Of a stretch of 64,000 nt of DNA, positions 50,119 through 61,400 are shown in pieces. Origin of the DNA: Henricia sp. BOLD:AAB3569 (lineage: Eukaryota > Echinodermata > Asteroidea > Spinulosida > Echinasteridae). Within the stretch, counting starts at the first letter, position 1. Each line of letters starts with the position of its first letter. The position numbers were made by a program, and so were the translations under genes. The notes beneath the pieces are model-generated. The model had not been told where the DNA came from and did not search any database. It was given only the letters and a program-made list of their open reading frames with translations. Where the stretch lies: NCBI GenBank assembly GCA_037783545.1, contig JBBELK010000992.1:992001-1056000 (forward strand). Direction: 5' to 3'.

Positions 50119-51021
50119 AATATAGGTTTTCCCGGCCAATTTCGCAAAATCGTTATTCGTTTTGTTGAAACGGTCATTCAAGTTGACACATATTTAGAGA
50201 TTCTTTTTCAACAGACTTACATTTTATTTCATTATAATTTATTTAATTTCACGACTGTGCATAATGTTTCGTTTTTAGCCAAACCCATTCACTGGTTTTT
50301 CTTTTTAGCGTTTGGAACACGATCACGATCCAGCACGCACATTTAATTTTAATTTTTAAGCAGTCAACTTAGCAATTCAAGCAAAAAATTTGCATGAACA
50401 CAACAGGATTTGTTGTATTGGTTGGAGACTGGGAATAAAGATAAATAAACATCACAAAAGTAAATCAAATAAGGGATGGAATCATCAATGACACAATGGT
50501 GTCTTTCATAAAAGTTTGTTTTACGTTTCCATCAACATCTTTTTAAAACCTAAATTCTCCATATTCATTTAAAGAGTTTATCCTCAAATACATCGATAAG
50601 ACGGTTTTTATCCACATTACTGGTCCTTCTGTAATGTCCTCGTGCCGCGGTCATTGCTCTGGTTCATTCGTATCGAATGTCGACGGATGACTAGAACTTT
50701 GTATCTGTTCTTTCCTAATTTATAGGGTAGCAATCCCTATTTGAAATTTTTGCTATTTTGAATGAATCAAAGTTATTTTTGTTTGCCCGAGCACGAAATT
50801 GTTTTCCCAAAGTCCACTGAAAAGGGTACATTTGCGCATTGAATGCACAAGTAACGCATTGGTCGCCTATTTGTGAAATGGAATGTTCACACTATGAACA
50901 AAAATGCCTTTTCGTGGAATTGAATTGGGTTTGAGAATGTCTGTTCAAATTCACAAGAAAACGAACGAGAAGCTTCAAAACCTAATGACGATTTTGCGAA
51001 ATTGGCTGGGAAAACCTATAT
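50119..51021. mobile_element. About 900-bp inverted-repeat DNA element
   Basis: Left end AATATAGGTTTTCCCGGCCA then ATTTCGCAAAATCGT; right end ACGATTTTGCGAAATTGGCT then GGGAAAACCTATATT. AT-rich interior, no gene recognised. Confidence 0.82.
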
Positions 51022-52794
51022 TTGGAAAGAGTAACTCTTATTATATTTGATTCAAAATTGTTAGCATCATTCAACAATTAAAAACATCATTTCCAGACCA
51101 CTTTTGTGGTCTCATAAGAAATTTTGTTTGATCACTACCACTTCTCTAAGCTGTGTTGCATGGGAGAATAGTTATTATCTTATGTGTTATATATCATTGG
51201 AAAGCTCCCTTTCTGCTGAATTCAAAAAATACATAACCAACATCCAATGTTTGGTAATTTCCATCTTTTAGCTCATTTTGTGGTGACAGATCACATATGA
51301 TTACAAACGCAAAATGTAACTTTATTGTTGCAAGAAAATTGATCAAAACAATAAGAGGCTTTGTGTGTATTTGTGTCAAGGAAATGATGTGGATATATAC
51401 GTTGGAATCACTTTAATGTCATCATAAAATTGACAAATGTAAATAGTACTTAATGTAATAATTTAAATGTGTATTAGCAAAATACCAAATTCCCTTTTTA
51501 AATATTTGTTTTGAATTCTGAGGATGTAGTTAGATTATAATTAATTCATTTGGCCTTTTTACATTGTTGAATATACCTGCATCAAGAAAACCCATATTGG
51601 AATGAAACAAAAAAATAATTCTAGCATTATTTAGTACTTAGAAGTGCTCATCATAGATTAAGCAGGCAGTATGTCTACTGACGACGTGACAATTGCTGTA
51701 TTTTTGTTGGCTTAGTTTTTCTTCAATAGGAGAGGAAACATTTGTAGAAGGTTGCTTTATTTTCTAGGAAAGTCTTTCAGGGATTTCTCTATTTAAACCT
51801 GGTAATAAATTTGAATGATAAATATATTGTCAGGAATGCTGTAATGTTTCCTTCAAGATGCTCTCGTCGTTTCTGTACCTGAAGGTATTGTATACTCGGT
51901 GTGATTAGTGAGTTTAAATTATGGGAGCATCAATTAATCATTAATGAACTAAAATATAATATGGAAAATCCAAATTAAATGGGAATAAAGATAATGAACT
52001 TTACCATTTTAATGGTAGAAATTTCTCTTTATTTCCGTGTTTTTTGTTTTCATTGCTCTCGGGAAAATGTCCAAGATGTTTGGGACTGATGGATGGCTTA
52101 CATTTGTAAATGCTAAGGACCTGGGTTTGAATCCCAGTTGAGGCATTGCAATTTTCTTGTGTTTCTAAATTCATCTTTTAAACAATTTTGTTGAACTTGA
52201 AAAGGGTAATTTTTTAAAATGCATCAAAATGTCACACGTTGGCTCCTGTTTTTAAGGAAATACCCATATAGGAGATGAAGAGAAACGAACACTACATGTA
52301 CATGTATACCATCTCTCAAATAAAAATGAAACAATGCAAAATCATGTTGGTAGGTTTTATTTTTAATGAGATAATTTTGTTTTATCTGCAAAGACAGTTA
52401 CAATTGCCTGCTTCACAAAACAAAATAGTTCATACACCAACTTCCACAAGACAATTTTTGGTTTAAATACACTTTGTTAAATACCCAGAAACACCGTTAA
52501 ATTTATTTGACGAACATGGTCAAAACTAGAGCTAATTAATTGGGAAATAATTGCAAGCAAGTTCGATTGCCAACTAACAATGGGCACTGACACTCATGTA
52601 TGAATGCTTTATTTGGTTAGTCAATTGATGAGTGTTGGTTCTTGATGGGTACCAATGCAACCGTGTCCTGTGGGATGGTTCTAAAAAGACAAAGCCCATC
52701 GTTGACCACAGTGTGTTTGAATGGAACCAGTCAAGTTAACCATAGTTTTCAATCGAAAAATCAACCCAAATTGCTATTCATAAAACTATCAAGA

Positions 52795-52944
52795 ATTATA
52801 TAATATTGGATGGCTTTGAGGGTGATGTGAGAATATACCGCACGAGTCATGAAAATAATGAACGAGGCGAGTTCGGTATTTTCATGACAAGTGCGGTATA
52901 TTCTCATACACCCGAAAAGACATCCAATATTATTATTGTTATAT
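52795..52944. mobile_element. 150-bp palindromic MITE, AATATTGGATG ends
   Basis: TAATATTGGATGGCTTT, GTGAGAATATACCGCAC and TCATGAAAATA are mirrored by TATTTTCATGACAAGTGCGG, TATATTCTCA and ACATCCAATATTA. Confidence 0.82.
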
Positions 52945-54322
52945 AAAATGAAGCTTTGTTTTGGAAGATTTCTGCGAGATTTTTGTCAGTTTGGTGTTGA
53001 AAACTTCAGTTTACAACTGAATATGCTTTTGTTATTGTTGTACAGTATTTTTGTTTTACTGTACACAAGCACAATCTATTCACTTGATAAACGACGCACG
53101 CGTATCAGAAACGCACGGTATCCGCAAAAGCATCATTTTATTTATTACAAGGCCTACATAGTAGGATATTAAATCATTCAAGCAAAATAATTTAGAATTT
53201 ACTTTTTTTCAGGAGGAAGGGGGTAATTTGTCCTGGTGGTTTGGTTAGACATGTACCACCTTGGCGGTGTATAACTAAACACGTGTCTACTTTTTCTTCC
53301 ACTGAAATATAAAATAAAGTGATGCCTACACAGTCCTGTCCATTTGAGTCAATGACTCATTAAAACCCTGCCTGTGGCACCACCTTGACAAACATGCTAT
53401 GATCTCCTGCCGAGATAGAATATATGTATTGAATATCATTAACAATGACTACAATTTTATTGCAGACAACTTAAATGCCCTATAGATGATCTATTTTGAG
53501 CGATTCTGGAAACAAAACCATTTCAGACTGCACAGATGTGAGCTTCTAAGTAAATTGTTTGCAAACGATCTAAATAAATTTAATCTTAACTTTCTGGTAA
53601 AATTATCATCTCGGGCGGAAACATTTCATTGGATAGCTGCTACCAATTCAATCTTTACTTTGAGGAAGGTTTCCCTGTCAACTCGTTGATTAACATTTTG
53701 GGTCATTGTAAATGATACAGTGGGCCTTTAAATTTTTGGTTGAGGAATGTTCAAGTAAAATGTTTGATGAGGGAGTGTTGCAATTATTAAACAAAAATCA
53801 AAACATGATTTAAAATGCACAGGATGTGTGTTGCTGTTCGAAGTAACAAATCCCATGCACGCTACTCTAGAAACGTTAACAAATATCCCTGATCACCTTT
53901 TTCTTCCGAACAACGAAGACAATTTACAAAAAATGTATTACATGATTAGACCATGCATGATTCGTTATGTTCTGTTCTCTCTCGTGTGCTCTTCTAATTC
54001 ACCACGGTCTCTTGTCCCTTTGACACTGTAACGTAAAACAAAAATAACATGGTATTTGGTAACATTGCTGTCAAAATAGATCAGTCTAAATCTTAAAAAC
54101 ACCAAGTGTGACCAGATTTTTCAAAAAAATAGATTTTGTTCTAACAATCATACAAAATACCTCCCCAAAATACTATCCATGAGAAGACAACAGAAAATTG
54201 GCAATCCCCAATTTGGATGTGGAAGCAAAAAGGTTGGTATAATCACTGCACTGCTTTTTATCTTCAAGCAAACTTGAATCCGTGGTTCTGATTGCTGGAT
54301 CCATGGCAACAACAGTGTGACA

Positions 54323-54831
54323 TTATCTTTTATAACACGCCTCTTTCTGATTCTCAATCCTGACTGGCTGAAACGCAGTCACGTGAGGTTCACTCATCTA
54401 GGCTACATGTAGTGCATGAAATCTGCGCCAGCGTGAACTAGAAGCGTGTATCAAGTTTCAGGCGCGCGCGTTAAGACTTCACGCGCACGTGATTCCCTGC
54501 TAGTGTTCCTGACCGGTCACTAGTCTCAAAACTAGTGACCGGTAACTGCACCCTCTGGAGGTTGCTTGTTAATGTATTAAATTTAATTCCATCGGTACAC
54601 ATGTACATGTGTGTATTTTTGACTGAGGCGTGTTATAAAACACATAGACTGGCATAATTCAGTCTCTAGTGCACGTCTATGGGCCCCTCGTGACTGCGAG
54701 TGACCACAAGAAGGTCCTATTTCGCTCAGCCTTCGGCCTCAGGAAATAGGACCATCTTGTGGTCACTCACAGTCCCTCAGGGCCCATAGACGTGCACTAG
54801 TGACCTCATAGCCAGTCCATATGTGTATAAT
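54323..54831 (-). mobile_element. Multi-hairpin MITE, complete inverted copy
   Basis: Runs from TTTTATAACACGCCTCTTTC to CCATATGTGTATAAT. It contains the same ACCGGTCACTAG and CTAGTGCACGTCTATGGGCC hairpins as 30937-31407 in reverse order. Confidence 0.85.
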
Positions 54832-55039
54832 GTCCCGTCTTCCGATTTTATGTCGCACTCTGCGTGATGCGCCCTGATATTCCAAATGCACTGCATCGCC
54901 TACACGAAGCTGTACACTTCAAACGTGACGCGTGTGCGTTCGATGCGGCTTGTTATTCGCTCGATCCTCTTCACTGCGTCTCGCGCGACTGCAGGGTGCT
55001 CGCGTAATTAGTGCGTCAAGTTTGCTTGAAGATAAATTC

Positions 55040-55178
55040 GTTATCCCACTCGCGCTCGTGGAATACGGCATGATGTAGTGCGTCTGCGTCCCATATCTCA
55101 CTCCGCCTTCGGCCTCGTGGGATATGGGACGCAGACGCACTACATCATGCCGTATTCCACTCGCACTCGTGGGATAAC
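55040..55178. repeat. 139-bp near-perfect palindrome
   Basis: Arms of about 65 bp (GTTATCCCACTCGCGCTCGT, GGAATACGGCATGATGTAGT, GCGTCTGCGTCCCATATC) around CGCCTTCGGCCTCG, with one or two mismatches. It would form a very stable cruciform or hairpin. Confidence 0.9.
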
Positions 55179-55485
55179 TAATTAACGTATTAACCTGATA
55201 AATCAGTTACTAAAGGTTGATATAAACACTGCAGCACACTAAAAAAGAGTGCTAGAATTATTAATCAATGTTGTCGTTTTTTTAATGTTTTTCCCTCTGT
55301 CTGATAATACAAAAGTACATACTAAAGTTTGATGTCAGTTGCCATAATAACTGGTTTTAACATTCGCTGGTAATCTGAAATGTCCATTGCTAAAGCGCAT
55401 GGAAACAGTTCACTGTATACCAGTAACCTTGGCAACACACACAGAGGACAATATTTTCGCTTTAGTGTTCTATTTCCTACTGGAT

Positions 55486-58400
55486 TTAACAAAGAGAATC
55501 AGCTAAACCATGAACATATGTATACTTACAGCAGGCCACAAATGCTACGTTAGCCGTGCAAGCAGCATGCTTCCATCTGTAATTGTCTTTTTGACTGTAA
55601 AAATTGAAAGGGAAAGAAGTTTTATGGTTAAAAATGACCCCAATTTGAGCACTGCGACAATCTATTTGGTGCGAAACTGGACGCTGAATAAAATCAGCAT
55701 TCAATTTTTTTTTTATAAGTGTGCATTTTTACTCTTGCATCATGCGATTGAGTGAAAGTCACTGTCCATTTTAACAGTCCCATCGATCGGCATTTAAAAC
55801 ACACCATTATTTGAATTCATCAATTGGCAGACATTTGTCGAATTAGTGCGGTCAAATTGTGGGTTGATTAAAGTTTTTGATATTATCAATACGTATTAAT
55901 GCAAATAGTGCCACAAATTCATGAAAAATAAAGGTCAATGCTGTATGTGGATATTATGAAAAATTGGTCCTGCTGACATTAAGAAATATGATAAATAAAG
56001 CATGTGCAGATATGCAGAAGATGGTTGTCTTTAGATGAAAATGACGATGTTTGTTAAAATTGTCAAAAATGGACGTCGTGCTAAATTGGATGACGATTTC
56101 GCAGTAGTAAACTGACACTGCGCTAAACTGAATGTCATGTTAAATCAATTCTTCAGTACAAAACTTAAATTGAATGCTTTATTTTGCAATTCTGTATTCA
56201 CTTTCTGCAGGAGACTGAAATATGGAGGCATACAGATAAAAGATTAGCCTGATTAATCCATTTGGTAAGGATGTTTGTCAAAAGCTTGCGTGAAAATTGT
56301 TCACAATCGTGATCCGTATTGCAAAAATGAGTCTGGGCCGTGTTTTGGCGGTTGTAACCAGAAATATGTTTCTGACATAATCGCTGATTCAACCAAAGAT
56401 CACCATTGGTCAGATTCGTAAAATGTCAGGTACATGTTTCTGGTTATGTATGTGAAAACTTGTGACAGCGAGTCACAATTTAAGAAATGTCACATGAACT
56501 ATTTTACCTCATGATCAAGCAGTCTCCTTGGCCCTTATCATCAGCCCACCAGGTCTGAGTTACCGGAGTTCCATCATACCATGTCTTCTCATCCTTAGAC
56601 AAACGTCCGATCCAGATGTCACCTGAAAAATACAAAAAATGGTAGGATAGTCAAGTTAATCAATGAGAGAAAAATAAATCATATAGTCGTCATCAAGATT
56701 TGAACCCGAGACCTCTAACACACACTGGGCAGAAGGTGCTCTACCAGGGACCAATTTCATAGCACAGACTTTATTTGCTTTACTTTTTTAAACTAGGTTG
56801 CCAGCCACAGTTGTGTGTGATGTGTATATATTTACTGGTATTCTGCTACTGTTTCTAAGAACATAGTTTGACATACAATTTTGCTAGGAAAATGCAACCT
56901 ATTTCATCAAAGTAAAGCAAATAAATGTTGTGCTTAGCAGTGGCTATTAAATTGGCCCCGGCCTGCTGACCTATGAGGCACTGTGGTATAACTCCCTCAG
57001 GTTTCTTCATTTTTCTCTCTCAGAGTATTGCATGGGTGTGCAAAACATAAATTGAAGGAACACTTTTTGTCAGGCACCATACATAATTAGCTTCAACGAT
57101 AGTTTAGACTACTTCCATTATAATCCTCTCGAATAGACCCGAGTCGTATCCAAAAGATTTGTGGGTGGTGTCGAAAACATTTCATGAAGTAAGGGAATTA
57201 TTGCATTAAATCCTACAGTGTTAAATGGATGTACAGTAAGTGGCCATATACGATGCGGTATGCACTATGCTTTTCCCGTGAATATGCTAAAATTTCATAG
57301 CGTACTCGACTGGAATCTCCTGTATGCTAGGCAGAGGCCTTAACAACTCGAACTGGTCGGTGTTAAATGGAAGGTACAATGTTTTTACAGGTGGCGACTG
57401 CAATTACATGAAAGGGGAATTATTGCATAAACATTTCATTCATAAATACCTTAGACAGTTTACGCATTCCTATTGGCTGAAAACACATCACGTGGGCAAT
57501 TTTTAAGGAGCGATAAAGGCACAGTCAGTCTTAAACACTATTAAGCCTGGCTAGCGGCCGCGCCCGCGCTTTGGTCGGTGTATATATATGGAACACACAC
57601 TCCCGAATACAAATTGTGCACTGTGACAAGTACCCAGTCATGTGGGTGCGCGTACAACATGCTTGCATTACACGTAATGCGCACGATCGAACAAAAACAT
57701 ATCGACGCACAGCTAGCAGTTGTACGAACGTGGTGTTGCATGACACTCTAGGAAAGTGAATGCAAAACGACGAGCTAATTTTGGTGAGTTTTACCTTTTA
57801 CGCAAAAAGGTATTTATGAATGGGATTAAATGTAGGTTTGGTCAGTTTACCCTAAGTTAAAATACAACAGGGCAACAGATAACATAAATAGTCTCATTAT
57901 CAATATATACACATGACACTATCACAAAAGGCTTAAACTGAGACCAACAAACAAGAATTGGGTTTGTAACTCTATAACACTGTCAGACAGCAACTGGAAT
58001 ATCTTCACTCTATATACAAGTTTGACAACAACTGTTTTGACAGGAAAAGAACTTTGATTTCCAGTACAAGGTGGAGTATTTAAGACTTTGAAATGTCTTC
58101 AAGTAAACTTACCTTGGTCTTCCCCGAAGCTTTCTGCTATCCAGTTCTGGATCATACTTTCAGACACGACAGCAAGAGCCATCTGTTCAGCTTTGCATGC
58201 AGCAACAGCATCTGCATATGGCCCGTCCAGGCTTTGGAACATCAATGATACCTCCTGTTCAATAGTCTCCTCAATCGTTGAGTAAGACTCCTCAGATGTC
58301 TGCCCGTCGTCCGATGACTGATCTTGATTGGAAGATCCAGACTCGCTCGACTCATGGGTGCTGGTAGAGTGCTCATCTGAAGCAACTTTCGTTGTGCCTT

Positions 58401-61400
58401 TCTTTTCCTCTCCGTTGTTTTTAGTTACCTTTGAACCTTGATCTCTGGAGACAGACTTCTTGCTCTTGGATTTCCGGACCTTCTTGCTATTTGATCTCTG
58501 AGATGTTCGATCTCTAGAGACAGACTTTGACCTTTTCTTTTTTAATTTCTTGCTCTTGGATTTCCGGACTTTCTTGTTCTTTGATCTTGAAGAACTTTGA
58601 TCTCTGGAGACAGTCTTTGACTTTCTCTCTTTAGATTTCCTGGTCTTTTTGCCCTTGGGTTTCCGGACCTTCTTGCTCTTTGATCTTGAAGAACTTTGAT
58701 CTCTGGAGACGGTCTTTGACTTTCTCTCTTTAGATTTCCTGGTCTTTTTGCCCTTGGATTTTCGGACCTTCTTGCTCTTTGATCTTGAAGAACTTTGATC
58801 TCTGGAGACAGTCTTTGACTTTCTCTCTTTAGATTTCCTAGTCTTTTTGCCCTTGGATTTCCGGACTTTCTTGTTCTTTGATCTTGAAGAACTTTGATCT
58901 CTGGAAAAGGTCTTTGACTTTCTCTCTTTAGATTTCCTGGTCTTTTTGCCCTTGGATTTCCGGACCTTCTTGCTCTTTGATCTTGAAGAACTTTGATCTC
59001 TGGAGACGGTCTTTGACTTTCTCTCTTTAGATTTCCTGGTCTTTTTGCCCTTGGATTTCCGGACCTTCTTGCTCTTTGATCTTGAAGAACTTTGATCTCT
59101 GGAGACGGTCTTTGACTTTCTCTTTTTAGATTTCATGGTCTTTTTGCCCTTGGATTTCCGGACCTTCTTGCTCTTTGATCTTGAAGAACTTTGATCTCTG
59201 GAGACGGTCTTTGACTTTCTCTCTTTAGATTTCCTGATCTTTTTGCCCTTGGATTTCCGGACCTTCTTGCCCTTGGATTTCCGGACCTTCTTGCTCTTTG
59301 ATCTTGAAGAACTTTGATCTCTGGAGACGGTCTTTGACTTTCTCTCTTTAGATTTCCTGGTCTTTTTGCCCTTGGATTTCCGGACCTTCTTGCCCTTGGA
59401 TTTCCGGACCTTCTTGCTCTTTGATCTTGAAGAACTTTGATCTCTGGAGACGGTCTTTGACTTTTTCTCTTTAGATTTCCTGGTCTTTTTGCCCTTGGAT
59501 TTCTGGACCTTCTTGCCCTTGGATTTCCGGACCTTCTTGCTCTTTGATCTTGAAGAACTTTGATCTCTGGAGACGGTCTTTGACTTTCTTTCTTTAGATT
59601 TCCTGGTCTTTTTGCCCTTGGATTTCCGGACCTTCTTGCTCTTTGATCTTGAAGAACTTTGATCTCTGGAGACGGTCTTTGACTTTCTCTTTTTAGATTT
59701 CCTGGTCTTTTTGCCCTTGGATTTCCGGACCTTCTTGCTCTTTGATCTTGAAGAACTTTGATCTCTGGAGACGGTCTTTGACTTTCTCTCTTTAGATTTC
59801 CTGGTCTTTTTGCCCTTGGATTTCCGGACCTTCTTGCTCTTTGATCTTGAAGAACTTTGATCTCTGGAGACGGTCTTTGACTTTCTCTGTTTAGATTTCC
59901 TAGTCTTTTTGCCCTTGGATTTCCGGACCTTCTTGCCCTTGGATTTCCGGAACTTCTTGCTCTTTGATCTTGAAGAACTTTGATCTCTGGAGACGGTCTT
60001 TGACTTTCTCTCTTTAGATTTCCTGGTCTTTTTGCCCTTGGATTTCCGGACCTTCTTGCTCTTTGATCTTGAAGAACTTTGATCTCTGGAGACGGTCTTT
60101 GACTTTCTCGTTTTATATTTCCTGGTCTTTTTGCCCTTGGATTTCCGGACCTTCTTGCTCTTTGATCTTGAAGAACTTTGATCTCTGGAGACGGTCTTTG
60201 ACTTTCTCTCTTTAGATTTCCTGGTCTTTTTGCCCTTGGATTTCCGGACCTTCTTGCCCTTGGATTTCCGGACCTTCTTGCTCTTTGATCTTGAAGAACT
60301 TTGATCTCTGGAGACGGTCTTTGACTTTCTCTGTTTAGATTTCCTAGTCTTTTTGCCCTTGGATTTCCGGACCTTCTTGCTCTTTGATCTTGAAGAACTT
60401 TGATCTCTGGAGACGGTCTTCGACTTTCTCGTTTTAGATTTCCTGATCTTTTTGCCCTTGGATTTCCGGACCTTCTTGCCCTTGGATTTCCGGACTTTCT
60501 TGCTCTTTGATCTTGAAGAACTTTGATCTCTGGAGACGGTCTTTGACTTTCTCTCTTTAGATTTCCTGGTCTTTTTGCCCTTGGATTTCCGGACCTTCTT
60601 GCTCTTTGATCTTGAAGAACTTTGATCTCTGGAGACGGTCTTTGACTTTCTCTCTTTAGATTTCCTGGTCTTTTTGCCCTTGGATTTCCGGACCTTCTTG
60701 CTCTTTGATCTTGAAGAACTTTGATCTCTGGAGACGGTCTTTGACTTTCTCTCTTTAGATTTCCTGGTCTTTTTGCCCTTGGATTTCCGGACCTTCTTGC
60801 TCTTTGATCTTGAAGAACTTTGATTTCTGGAGACGGTCTTTGACTTTCTCTCTTTAGATTTCCTAGTCTTTTTGCCCTTGGATTTCCGGACCTTCTTGCT
60901 CTTTGATCTTGAAGAACTTTGATCTCTGGAGACGGTCTTTGACTTTCTCGTTTTAGATTTCCTGGTCTTTTTGCCCTTGGATTTCCCGACCTTCTTGCCC
61001 TTGGATTTCCGGACCTTCTTGCTCTTTGATCTTGAAGAACTTTGATCTCTGGAGACGGTCTTTGACTTTCTCTCTTTAGATTTCCTGGTCTTTTTGCCCT
61101 TGGATTTCCGGACCTTCTTGCTCTTTGATCTTGAAGAACTTTGATCTCTGGAGACGGTCTTTGACTTTCTTATTTTAGATTTCCTGGTCTTTGGGCCCTT
61201 GGGTTTCCGGACCTTCTTGCTCTTTGATCTTGAAGAACTTTGATCTCTGGAAAAGGTCTTTGACTTTCTCTCTTTAGATTTCCTGGTCTTTTTGCCCTTG
61301 GATTTCCGGACCTTCTTGCTCTTTGATCTTGAAGAACTTTGATCTCTGGAGACGGTCTTTGACTTTCTCTCTTTAGATTTCCTGGTCTTTTTGCCCTTGG

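Larger units (their letters stand above)
49097..55485. other. Intergenic region between the two convergent genes
   Basis: Holds a SINE B-box fragment (about 49141-49180), a poly-G tract, an element at 50119-51021, a tRNA-like B box at about 52112-52140 (GGGTTTGAATCCC), a palindrome at 52795-52944, a degenerate MITE fragment at about 54150-54265, the multi-hairpin MITE and a 139-bp palindrome. No coding gene recognised. The MED12 poly(A) site could not be pinned. Confidence 0.55.
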
